A stretch of DNA of 64,000 bases from Pseudomonas nitroreducens TX1 (GTDB lineage: Bacteria; Pseudomonadota; Gammaproteobacteria; Pseudomonadales; Pseudomonadaceae): contig NZ_AMZB01000134.1 of NCBI RefSeq assembly GCF_000313755.1, positions 62,001-126,000 on the forward strand. The letters run 5' to 3'. Shown here piece by piece: positions 17,645 through 25,359 of the stretch. How positions within the stretch are numbered: position 1 is the stretch's first letter; every line of letters begins with the position of its first letter. The position numbers were made by a program, and so were the translations under genes. The notes under the pieces were generated by a model, which did not search any database, was not told where the DNA came from, and worked only from the letters and a program-made list of their open reading frames with translations.

Positions 17645-17964
17645 GGTGGACTTCCTGTATGAGCTGAATGAAGCCGGCGTTGTGCCTGCTGAAGGGGTAA
17701 GGCGACAGCTCGCGGGAAGCGATTAAGGGCGGATGAAAAAAAGTTGGCGCGGGAATTCCGGCGGGGCCCGCCTGCACCGCGCAGACGGCATCTGCCTACG
17801 TCATGTGTCCTTTTACCCAGGATCGGTCATCTATCTTGTTGAGACATATCTGACAGCCCTGACGCCAGGGTGCGGCTAAGCTTCCCGGGTCCACAGGGCT
17901 GTGGATAGTTCGCGATCACCGCGCGTGCCAAAGCCGACACGCGCCGAACCTGAGAAGGAACCTC
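17645..17964. other. divergent intergenic region between lafA and the lipid operon
   Basis: 320 bp with no gene. On the minus strand it holds the sigma-28-like site for lafA (17701-17725). A weaker GG-N10-GC match (17673-17686, minus) also lies close to the lafA start. No clear promoter for the plus-strand lipid operon can be named. Confidence 0.55.
17701..17725 (-). promoter_or_regulatory. sigma-28-like (LafS) promoter candidate before lafA
   Basis: Read on the minus strand: TAAT (17725-17722), 15 bp, GTCGCC (17706-17701). It matches the flgM site in layout and shares TTCC and GCGAG within the spacer. It would give a leader of about 50 nt before the lafA ATG. Confidence 0.5.
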
Positions 17965-18585
17965 ATGATCTCCGTCTATCAGTTGAAGTCCCGTTTCCAG
18001 AACCTGCTCCGCCCTCTGGTCACCCGCCTTTACGAGCGCGGCGTCACGGCCAACCAGGTGACGCTGGCGGCCTGCGGCCTTTCGCTGCTGGTGGCGCTCA
18101 CGGTCGCGCTGCTGGCCGGCCACGCCTGGATATTCCTGCTGATCCCCCTGTGGATGTTCCTGCGCATGGCACTCAACGCCATGGACGGCATGCTCGCCCG
18201 CGAGTTCGGCCAGCAGTCGAAGCTGGGTGCCTACCTCAACGAACTCACCGACGTGATCGCCGACAGCGCGCTGTACCTGCCGTTCGCCCTGCTGCCGGGT
18301 GTGGCCCCGGCGCTGGTGGTGCTGGTGGTCCTGCTGGCGGTGATCAGCGAATACGCCGGCGTGCTCGGGGTGATGGTGGGGGCTTCGCGGCGCTACGACG
18401 GCCCCATGGGCAAGAGCGACCGCGCGCTGTGCTTCGGCGTCCTCGGCGTGGCCGTGGCGGTCGGGCAATTGCCGCTGGCCTGGCTGAATCCGCTGCTGGT
18501 GCTGCTGGCGCTGTTGCTGGTGCTGACTATCGTCAACCGGGTGCGCCAGGGGCTGGCCGAGCAGAAGCAACAACCGGCCGGCTGA
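17965..18585 (+). CDS. CDP-alcohol phosphatidyltransferase (YnbA-like)
   Basis: Integral membrane enzyme, 206 aa, predicted to join a CDP-activated lipid to an alcohol head group. The CDP-OH-P-transferase motif DGxxAR-x8-G-x3-D-x3-D appears at 74-96 as D74-G75-x2-A78-R79-x8-G88-x3-N92-x3-D96: the third Asp is Asn. From memory, E. coli YnbA has the same Asn. Five or six hydrophobic helices are visible. It is the first gene of a six-gene operon that also encodes the CdsA-type enzyme that would make its CDP-lipid substrate. The alcohol acceptor is unknown. Confidence 0.88.
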   Translation: MISVYQLKSRFQNLLRPLVTRLYERGVTANQVTLAACGLSLLVALTVALLAGHAWIFLLIPLWMFLRMALNAMDGMLAREFGQQSKLGAYLNELTDVIADSALYLPFALLPGVAPALVVLVVLLAVISEYAGVLGVMVGASRRYDGPMGKSDRALCFGVLGVAVAVGQLPLAWLNPLLVLLALLLVLTIVNRVRQGLAEQKQQPAG

Positions 18586-18648
18586 ACCGCGGCCGCCATG
18601 TCAGGACGGGGACCGGACAGTCCCGCCAGCCATCGAACAGAGGAAGTT

Positions 18649-20406
18649 ATGCGCGAATCTTCAAACCACCACTTCGTTACCCACGACGGCGTCGAGCTGT
18701 TCTACCGCCACTGGCCGGCTGCTGCCGGAAACGACGAGCCGCGCCGCGCGGTGCTGCTGTTCCACCGCGGCCACGAGCATTCCGGGCGCATCGGCCACCT
18801 GGCCGACGAACTCGACCTGCCCGGTTTCGATGTCTTCGCCTGGGACGCCCGCGGCCACGGCCAGTCGCCCGGCGCGCGTGGCGACAGCCCGAGTTTCGGC
18901 ACCAGCGTGCGCGACGTGCAGACCTTCGTCGAGCACATTGCCTCAACCCATGGCATCGCCATCAGCGACATGGCGGTGGTGGCGCAGAGTGTCGGCGCGG
19001 TGGTCGCTTCCACCTGGGTGCACGACTACGCCCCGCCGATCCGCAGCCTGGTGCTCGCCTCGCCGGCGTTCAAGGTCAAGCTCTACGTGCCTTTCGCCCG
19101 GCCGGGCCTGAAGCTGGCGCGCTGGTGGCGCGGCAACTTCTTCGTCAACAGCTACGTGAAAGCGAAATTCCTTTCCCACGACCCCGAACGCATCGCCTCC
19201 TACGACAGCGACCCGCTGATCGCCAAGGCCATCTCGGTAAACGTGCTGCTGGGCCTGTATGAGGCGGCCGACCGCGTGGTGGCCGACGCCCAGGCGATCC
19301 AGGTGCCGACGCAACTGCTGATCTCCGGTTCCGACTTCGTGGTGCACCGCAAGCCGCAGCAACGCTTCTTCGACAACCTCGGCACGGCGCGCAAGGAACT
19401 GCACGTCCTGCCCGGCTTCTTCCATGACACCCTCGGCGAACTGCATCGCGAGCAGGCGACCGCGCGCGCCCGGCGCTTCATCCTCGAATGCTTTGCCCGC
19501 GAGCCGGAGCGGCCGGACCTGCGTGACGCCGACCGCTTCGGCTACACCTGCGCCGAGGCCGAAGCGCTGGCGACGCCGCTGCCGGCCTGGTCGATCCGTG
19601 ATCTGTACTGGCGCGCCACCCGCGCCAACATGCGCCTCGGGCGGCTGCTTTCGGACGGCATCAACCTCGGCTTCCAGACCGGCTTCGATTCGGGCAGCAC
19701 CCTGGACTACGTCTACCGCAACCAGCCCGCGGGCGCGGGGCCGGTGGGCCGGATGATCGACCGCACCTACCTGGAATCCGCCGGTTGGCGCGGTATCCGC
19801 CAGCGCAAGGTGAACATCGAGGAACTGCTGCGCCAGGCCATGGCCAACCTGCGCGAACAGGGGCGCGAGGTGCGCATCCTCGACATCGCCGCCGGCCACG
19901 GGCGCTACATCCTCGAAGCGCTGCAGGGCGTCGATCCGCTGCCGGAAAGCGTGCTGCTGCGCGACTACAGCGAGCTGAACGTGCGCGAAGGCTCGGCGCT
20001 GATCGAGCGCCTGGGCCTGAAGGAACGTGCGCGCTTCGTGCAGGGCGACGCCTTCGACGGCGCCGATCTCGCCGCCGTGCAACCAAAGCCGACGCTGGCC
20101 GTGGTCTCCGGTCTGTATGAGCTGTTCGCCGACAACGCCATGGTCAGCGGCTCGCTGGCCGGCCTGGGCGAGGCGGTGGAGGAGGGCGGCTACCTGATCT
20201 ACACCGGCCAACCCTGGCACCCGCAGCTGGAGCTGATCGCCCGCGCCCTTACCAGCCACCGCGCCGGGCAGGCCTGGGTGATGCGCCGTCGCACGCAGCT
20301 GGAGATGGACCAGTTGGTCGCCGCCGCCGGCTTCCGCAAGCTGGCCCAGCGCATCGACGAGGACGGCATATTCACCGTCTCCCTGGCCCGCCGGGAGCGC
20401 AACTGA
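18649..20406 (+). CDS. alpha/beta hydrolase - SAM methyltransferase fusion (YnbC-like)
   Basis: Two-domain soluble protein of 585 aa. Residues 1 to about 290 are an alpha/beta hydrolase of the monoacylglycerol-lipase type, with GxSxG-like nucleophile region VAQSVGA (Ser114) and later GSDFVVH and GFFHD supplying Asp and His. Residues about 330-585 form a class I methyltransferase with SAM motif I ILDIAAGHGRY near residue 410. An AGGAAG SD points to the ATG at 18649 rather than an upstream start at 18598. E. coli ynbC has the same fusion. It probably acts on a lipid made by the operon; substrate unknown. Confidence 0.87.
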   Translation: MRESSNHHFVTHDGVELFYRHWPAAAGNDEPRRAVLLFHRGHEHSGRIGHLADELDLPGFDVFAWDARGHGQSPGARGDSPSFGTSVRDVQTFVEHIASTHGIAISDMAVVAQSVGAVVASTWVHDYAPPIRSLVLASPAFKVKLYVPFARPGLKLARWWRGNFFVNSYVKAKFLSHDPERIASYDSDPLIAKAISVNVLLGLYEAADRVVADAQAIQVPTQLLISGSDFVVHRKPQQRFFDNLGTARKELHVLPGFFHDTLGELHREQATARARRFILECFAREPERPDLRDADRFGYTCAEAEALATPLPAWSIRDLYWRATRANMRLGRLLSDGINLGFQTGFDSGSTLDYVYRNQPAGAGPVGRMIDRTYLESAGWRGIRQRKVNIEELLRQAMANLREQGREVRILDIAAGHGRYILEALQGVDPLPESVLLRDYSELNVREGSALIERLGLKERARFVQGDAFDGADLAAVQPKPTLAVVSGLYELFADNAMVSGSLAGLGEAVEEGGYLIYTGQPWHPQLELIARALTSHRAGQAWVMRRRTQLEMDQLVAAAGFRKLAQRIDEDGIFTVSLARRERN

Positions 20407-21755
20407 TGGGCTCGATGCCGGCGCGCGATCCCGGAGTCCTGCGGCGCGCGGTGATCTGGCTGCTGTTCCTCGGGCCGTTCTTCTTCCTCAGCTACGGCTT
20501 CGCCAACTGGGTGGCGGCGCAGCGCGAATCGGTCGGCGTGCTGGTGTTCGACTGGGAGCGCGGTACGCCGCTGTGGCCCTGGACGATCATCCCGTACTGG
20601 TCCATCGACCTGCTCTACGGGCTGTCCTTCCTGCTGCCGCGCACGCGGCGCGGGCTGGACTGCCATGCCCTGCGCCTGCTCACCGCGCAGGTTATCGCGG
20701 TGGCCTGCTTCCTGCTGTTCCCGTTGCGTTTCAGCTTCGAGCGGCCCATGCAGGAGGGCTTCTTCGGCGTGCTGTTCGACCTGCTGATGGGCTTCGACAA
20801 ACCCTTCAACCAGGCGCCTTCGCTGCACATCGCGCTGCTGGTGATCCTCTGGGTCGCTTATGGCCGATACCTGCAAGGCGCGTGGCGTTGGTTGCTGCAC
20901 GGCTGGTTCACGCTGATCGGTGTCTCGGTGCTGACCACCTGGCAGCATCACTTCATCGACGTGCCGACCGGTGCGCTGCTGGGCTTCTTCTGCGTCTGGC
21001 TGTGGCCGCGGGAGGTTCGCTCGCCGCTGCAGGCGTGGCGCCTCAGCAATGATCCGCAGCGGCGTCGGCTGGCGGGGCTCTACACCTGTGGTGCGCTGTC
21101 GTGCCTGGTGTTGGCGCTGGCGGGCGGCGGCCTGTGGCTCTGGTTGTGCTGGCCTGCGGTATCCCTGGCGCTGGTTGCGCTCTGCTACCTGGGCATCGGC
21201 ACGGTGGGTTTCCAGAAACGCCTGGACGGACGCCATTCGGTGGCGGTCTCCTGGCTGCTGGCGCCCTACTGGCTGGGCGCGTGGCTCAACGCGCGCTGGT
21301 GGACGCGCCACCACCCGCAGCCCGACGAGGTGCTGCCGGGGCTCTGGCTCGGGCGCCTGCCCGACTGGCATCAACCCCGGCACTTGCCCAGCCTGGCGAT
21401 CCTCGACCTGTGCGCCGAGCTGCCCTGTACCGCGCCGGCGCGCCGCTACGAGTGCCTGCCGCTGCTCGATCTGGTAGCGCCGAGTGTCGAGCAGTGCCGC
21501 CAAGGCGCGGAGCTGATCCAGCGACTGCACGCCGAAGGTCCGCTGCTGGTTTGCTGTGCGCTGGGCTACTCGCGCAGCGCCACGCTGGTGGCGGCATGGC
21601 TGATGATTTCCGGCCGCGCGAACACGCTGGAGGAGGCCTTGGCGCTGGTTCGCCGGGCGCGCCCGCAGGTGGTGCTCAAGGCCGACCAACTGGCGGTGCT
21701 GGCGCAGATCGCCGGCCAGCCGAGCCTGCCGCAGGAGGTGAGCCATGTCGGTTGA
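20406..21755 (+). CDS. PAP2 phosphatase - dual-specificity phosphatase fusion (YnbD-like)
   Basis: Membrane protein of 449 aa with two phosphatase modules. The N-terminal PAP2 superfamily part has several transmembrane helices, PSLH (138-141) and HxxxDxxTG (His181, Asp185, Thr188-Gly189). After further hydrophobic segments (about 220-295) comes a cytoplasmic protein-tyrosine/dual-specificity domain with the CX5R loop C384-ALGYS-R390-S. The residue before the Cys is Cys383, not the usual His. E. coli ynbD combines the same modules. It may dephosphorylate a phosphatidylglycerophosphate-like or phosphatidylinositol-phosphate-like intermediate. Start codon is coupled to the previous stop. Confidence 0.86.
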   Translation: MGSMPARDPGVLRRAVIWLLFLGPFFFLSYGFANWVAAQRESVGVLVFDWERGTPLWPWTIIPYWSIDLLYGLSFLLPRTRRGLDCHALRLLTAQVIAVACFLLFPLRFSFERPMQEGFFGVLFDLLMGFDKPFNQAPSLHIALLVILWVAYGRYLQGAWRWLLHGWFTLIGVSVLTTWQHHFIDVPTGALLGFFCVWLWPREVRSPLQAWRLSNDPQRRRLAGLYTCGALSCLVLALAGGGLWLWLCWPAVSLALVALCYLGIGTVGFQKRLDGRHSVAVSWLLAPYWLGAWLNARWWTRHHPQPDEVLPGLWLGRLPDWHQPRHLPSLAILDLCAELPCTAPARRYECLPLLDLVAPSVEQCRQGAELIQRLHAEGPLLVCCALGYSRSATLVAAWLMISGRANTLEEALALVRRARPQVVLKADQLAVLAQIAGQPSLPQEVSHVG

Positions 21756-22191
21756 TCCGGGCCTGATCCTGGTGGCCAGCCTGCTGCGCCGTGGCAGCAG
21801 TCTCAATGGCCTTTCCTCCGCACTCACGGTGCTGGCGCTGGCGCTGGGTTTCTACGGCGTGCTGATGGCCAGCGCCACCCTGGCGTTCAGCCTGAGCATG
21901 GCGTTGCTGGTGCTGCTCGGGCTGGTGCAGAAATTCTATGCCATGCGCGTGGCGCTGGACGCCGACCTGTTCGAAGCCATGGCCAATGCCGGCGACGCGC
22001 TGCCGGAAAAGACCCGGCAGCTGGACGAAGCGCTGGCCACCTACGCCGGAGTGGCGGCCGACAAGGCCGGCCGCCCCTGGGGCGAGCGCAGCCGTGGCGC
22101 CCTGGCGCTGCTGCGTCGGCAAGTGCTGCTCTGTGCCGCGCAATGGCTGATCGCGCTGCTGTGCCTGATCATCCTGACCTTCCAATCCTGA
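21745..22191 (+). CDS. small membrane protein of the lipid operon, unknown function
   Basis: Unrecognised protein, 148 aa, overlapping the previous gene by 11 bp. Two adjacent hydrophobic helices lie near residues 24-62, a soluble helical middle (65-120) follows, and a third helix is at the C-terminus (VLLCAAQWLIALLCLIILTF). No catalytic motif is seen. The tight overlap suggests a subunit or scaffold for the membrane enzymes on both sides. The four-gene E. coli ynb operon has no equivalent that I recall. Confidence 0.75.
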   Translation: MSVDPGLILVASLLRRGSSLNGLSSALTVLALALGFYGVLMASATLAFSLSMALLVLLGLVQKFYAMRVALDADLFEAMANAGDALPEKTRQLDEALATYAGVAADKAGRPWGERSRGALALLRRQVLLCAAQWLIALLCLIILTFQS

Positions 22192-22205
22192 GGAACGCAC
22201 CCGCA

Positions 22206-22835
22206 ATGCTGGAACGACTCTTCGCCTATGCCATCATCGCCGGCGCCCGCGCGGTGACCGGCCTGCGCAGCCTGTGGATCGGCACCACGCCGATTCCGGC
22301 GCAGCGCATCTACTACGCCAACCACAGCAGCCATGGCGATTTCGTCCTGCTCTGGGCCTCGCTGCCGCCGGAGCTGCGTTCTCGCACGCGGCCGGTCGCC
22401 GGGATGGACTACTGGGGCAAGGGCGGGCTGCGTGGCTTCATCATCAACCGCGTATTCCACGGCGTGCTGATCGACCGCACGCGCGGCGCCGAGGGCGGCA
22501 ACCCACTGGAACCGGTGGAGCGTGCGCTGGCCGAAGGCGATTCGCTGATCCTGTTCCCCGAAGGCACCCGCAACCTCGACGAGGAAGTGCGCCTGCTGCC
22601 GTTCAAGAGTGGCATCTACCACCTGTCCAGGGCGCACCCGCAGGTGGAGCTGGTGCCGGTGTGGCTGGACAACCTCAACCGCGTGATGCCCAAGGGCCGC
22701 GCGCTGCCGTTGCCGCTGCTGTGCACCCTGAGCTTCGGCGCGCCGCTGGCGGTAGAGGAGGGCGAGGCCAAGGATGCCTTCCTCGAACGCGCCCGCGAGG
22801 CCTTGCTGAAACTCGCCGCGCCGGAGGGTCGCTGA
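22206..22835 (+). CDS. PlsC-type 1-acyl-glycerol-3-phosphate acyltransferase
   Basis: Acyltransferase of 209 aa, predicted to transfer an acyl chain to a lysophospholipid-type acceptor. Motif I is NHSSHGDF (NHxxxxD), motif III FPEGTRN, with the acceptor-binding VFHGVLIDR between them. I start at the ATG at 22206, just after the upstream stop; a longer frame begins inside the previous gene at 22143. It would feed phosphatidate to the CdsA homologue next door. A housekeeping PlsC is expected elsewhere, so this is a dedicated copy. Confidence 0.87.
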   Translation: MLERLFAYAIIAGARAVTGLRSLWIGTTPIPAQRIYYANHSSHGDFVLLWASLPPELRSRTRPVAGMDYWGKGGLRGFIINRVFHGVLIDRTRGAEGGNPLEPVERALAEGDSLILFPEGTRNLDEEVRLLPFKSGIYHLSRAHPQVELVPVWLDNLNRVMPKGRALPLPLLCTLSFGAPLAVEEGEAKDAFLERAREALLKLAAPEGR

Positions 22836-22836
22836 A

Positions 22837-23766
22837 ATGAACCAGACCTGGCTGCTCTTCGGTGGCATCGGCGCCATCCTGGTCCTCGCTTCCCTGGTCG
22901 GCGCGGTGCTGCGCTGGAAGGCCCCGCCCGGGCCGCACGCGGTGATCGACAACCTCAACGCGCGGATCAACGCCTGGTGGGTCATGGTCGCAGTGATCGG
23001 CTGTGCCTTCGCTCTCGGCTATTGGGCGGTGATCCTGCTGTTCTACGGGGTGTCCTTCTACGCCCTGCGCGAATTCCTCACCCTGATGCCGACCCGCCGC
23101 AGCGACTATCCGGCGCTGGTGGCGGCGTTCTACTTCGTGCTGCCGATGCAGTACCTGCTGATCGGCATCGGCTGGTACGGGCTGTTCTCCATCTTCATCC
23201 CGGTCTACGTGTTCCTCCTGCTGCCGATCCTCGCCTCGCTGGGTGGCGACTCCAAGCACTTCCTCGAACGCGCCTCGAAGGTGCAGTGGGCGCTGATGCT
23301 GGCGGTGTTCTGCATCTCCTACGTGCCGGCGCTGCTGACCCTGGAGATCGCCGGCTACGAGGGACGCAACCTGCTGCTGATCGCCTTCCTGGTCATAGTC
23401 GTGCAGCTGTCCGACGTGCTGCAGTACGTCTGCGGCAAGCTGGTGGGCAAGCGCAAGATCGCGCCGAACCTGTCGCCGTCCAAGACCCTGGAAGGCTTCG
23501 TCGGCGGGGTGACGCTGGCCACGCTGATCGGCGGCGCGCTGTGGTGGATCACGCCCTTCAGCTTCTGGCAGGCCCTGCTGATCGCGCTGATGATCAACAT
23601 CCTCGGCTTCTTCGGCGGCCTGGTGATGTCGGCGATCAAGCGCGACCGCGGGGTGAAGGACTGGGGCCACATGATCGAAGGCCACGGCGGCATGCTCGAC
23701 CGGCTGGACTCGGTGTGCTTCGCCGCTCCGGTGTTCTTCCACTTCGTCCGCTACTGGTGGACCTGA
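22837..23766 (+). CDS. CdsA-type phosphatidate cytidylyltransferase (YnbB-like)
   Basis: Polytopic membrane enzyme of 309 aa that would make CDP-diacylglycerol from CTP and phosphatidate. About eight hydrophobic helices are visible. The C-terminal CDS signature is present: SAIKR, then KDWGHMIEGHGGMLDRLDS. It starts one base after the plsC-like gene and is the last gene of the operon. Together the six genes could make an activated lipid, attach a head group, then dephosphorylate and methylate the product. Confidence 0.9.
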   Translation: MNQTWLLFGGIGAILVLASLVGAVLRWKAPPGPHAVIDNLNARINAWWVMVAVIGCAFALGYWAVILLFYGVSFYALREFLTLMPTRRSDYPALVAAFYFVLPMQYLLIGIGWYGLFSIFIPVYVFLLLPILASLGGDSKHFLERASKVQWALMLAVFCISYVPALLTLEIAGYEGRNLLLIAFLVIVVQLSDVLQYVCGKLVGKRKIAPNLSPSKTLEGFVGGVTLATLIGGALWWITPFSFWQALLIALMINILGFFGGLVMSAIKRDRGVKDWGHMIEGHGGMLDRLDSVCFAAPVFFHFVRYWWT

Positions 23767-23954
23767 CTTCCGTCGGAAATCCCCCAGGCGCTCCGGGGGT
23801 AGCCACTCCGGAGCGACGGTTCGCGGCTACGCTTGCTCTATTCTTCTGGAAGTGTCGTATGGCAATGGAGTGTTTGGGGCGTAGGCAATCGAATCTTTTG
23901 GGGCCATGAAGCAATGAACACTCTTTTGGCACGACTCACGGTCAGGGCCGCATC

Positions 23955-25001
23955 TTGAGCGCCCCGGCGAGCGGTTTTCCCTTTACCTGCCTGGTCACCG
24001 CCATCGGCTCGTATTCCGCCGAATCGGTGATCGCTTCGCTGCGCGAGCATTGGGGTGCGCGGGTCGTCGGGACCAATATCCAGCCGTGGGACTGGTGTAC
24101 CGCTTCCGCGCTGCTGGATGCCTTCCACCAGGTGCCGCCGGCGCGCGGCGTCGAGGCCTACATCGGGCGGTTGCTGGAAGTCTGCGAGGCCGAGCGGGTG
24201 ACCCATGTGTTGCCGCTGATCGACCCGGAGGTCGATGCCTTTGCCCGTCATTATGAAACCTTCGCCGAGCGTGGCATCACACTGTGCATGCAGCCGCTGG
24301 AGACCATCCGCATCGCCCGCGACAAATGGCTGGTGCATCAGGCTTTCCAGGATGATCCACTGATCCGCACCATCCCCACCTGGCGCCTGGAAGACCTGCC
24401 CGTGCCGGGGCTGGGCCTGCCGCTGATCGCCAAGCCGCGCGACGGCCGCAATTGCGAAGGGCTGATGCAGGTGCGCGACGAGGATTTCCTGCACTACGTG
24501 CGCAAGCGCTTCTCTGGCCGCGACTACATCGTGCAGCCGCTGCTGCCGGGCGATGTCTGTGTGGTCGACGTGGTGCGCCAGCAGAGCACTGGCGACTGGG
24601 CAGCGATGGCTCGCCAGGAGTTGGTGCGAACCCCCACCGGAGCGGGGCTGACCGTGCGCATGCTGGCCGACCCGCATTTGGTCGCGATGGCCGGTCGGGT
24701 AGCTGAGGTGCTCGGCGTCAACGGTTGCATCAACATGGAATTCCTGGTGCAGGACGGCGAGGCACTGCTCATGGACGTCAACCCGCGCTTCTCCGGCGGG
24801 ATCGCCTTCAGCCACCTGTCGGGCTACGACATGGTCGCCAACCACCTGCGCTGCTTCCGCGAGGCGCCGCTGGATGCGCCGGTGCTGCCGGCACCGAGCA
24901 TCCATGCGCGGCGGCTGGTGGAGGTGACGACCTATTGCGCGCCGGATGCCCCCGTAGGAGCGGACCTTGTCCGCGATGTCCTGATGCCGCTGCAGCGTTG
25001 A
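23955..25001 (+). CDS. ATP-grasp family ligase, stand-alone
   Basis: ATP-grasp enzyme of 348 aa, of the carbamoyl-phosphate-synthase-like type. It has a Rossmann-like pre-ATP domain (1 to about 110), then the ATP-grasp fold with LPLIAKPRDGRNCEGLMQV and ending at the metal-binding FLVQDGEALLMDVNPRFSGG. Such enzymes join a carboxylate to an amine or similar nucleophile; the substrate cannot be read from the sequence. A TTG start is used. The last roughly 15 residues (PVGADLVRDVLMPLQR) are encoded by a REP element, so the original C-terminus was probably replaced or extended. It is isolated between the lipid operon and flgA. Confidence 0.8.
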   Translation: MSAPASGFPFTCLVTAIGSYSAESVIASLREHWGARVVGTNIQPWDWCTASALLDAFHQVPPARGVEAYIGRLLEVCEAERVTHVLPLIDPEVDAFARHYETFAERGITLCMQPLETIRIARDKWLVHQAFQDDPLIRTIPTWRLEDLPVPGLGLPLIAKPRDGRNCEGLMQVRDEDFLHYVRKRFSGRDYIVQPLLPGDVCVVDVVRQQSTGDWAAMARQELVRTPTGAGLTVRMLADPHLVAMAGRVAEVLGVNGCINMEFLVQDGEALLMDVNPRFSGGIAFSHLSGYDMVANHLRCFREAPLDAPVLPAPSIHARRLVEVTTYCAPDAPVGADLVRDVLMPLQR

Positions 25002-25312
25002 TGGGGTGTTCCCCGGCGCATCGAAGCCCGCCCCCGGCAAATCGCGGACGGCGTCCGCCCTACGAAAGCCCGATACCGCGTAGGAGCGGACTTCGTCCGC
25101 GATGCTGGCGCCCTGCTCAATAGGCGCAGATCGTAGGGCGCATAACGCGCCAGCGTTATCCGCCCGACGGGCTGCAGCGTTGAGCGAGGATTTCCTTGCG
25201 GGAGTAGGCGGGTGCTCTCTGTGGGTTCGAAGTCCGCCGCGCGGGCCATCGCGGACGGAGTCCGCTCCTACGAAAGCCCGATACCGCGCAGGAGCGGACT
25301 TCGTCCGCGATG
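24952..25312. repeat. cluster of REP-like palindromes
   Basis: Six short palindromes follow each other, partly inside the end of the ATP-grasp gene. They are 24952-24978, 25045-25064 with CCCTAC at its end, 25079-25103, 25132-25165, 25249-25272 and 25289-25312. Five share the core GGAGCGGAC-TTN-GTCCGC or its complement, ending in TAGGAGCGGA. The fourth is a different unit, TAGGGCGCATAACGCGCCAG followed by CGTTATCCGCC. No gene is seen between the ATP-grasp stop and flgA. Confidence 0.85.
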
Positions 25313-25359
25313 TTATCGCCCCGCTCAATGGGCGTAGCGGAGCCGCGGAGCGGGCAGTA

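Noticed and set aside
17673-17686. Sigma-54 promoter right before lafA (AGGCACA-ACGC-CGGCT, minus strand)
   Set aside because: Spacing is right but the minus-12 box is poor and the leader would be only about 17 nt including the ribosome site; flagellin is expected to be sigma-28 dependent.
17788-17815. Alternative lafA sigma-28 site (TAAA-N16-GCAGATGC on the minus strand)
   Set aside because: The minus-10 match is weak and the leader would be about 140 nt; the 17701-17725 site, matching that of flgM, is better.
24952-25312. CRISPR array or att site
   Set aside because: The repeats are palindromic, of two families, irregularly spaced and on both strands, which fits REP elements. No integrase gene is near.
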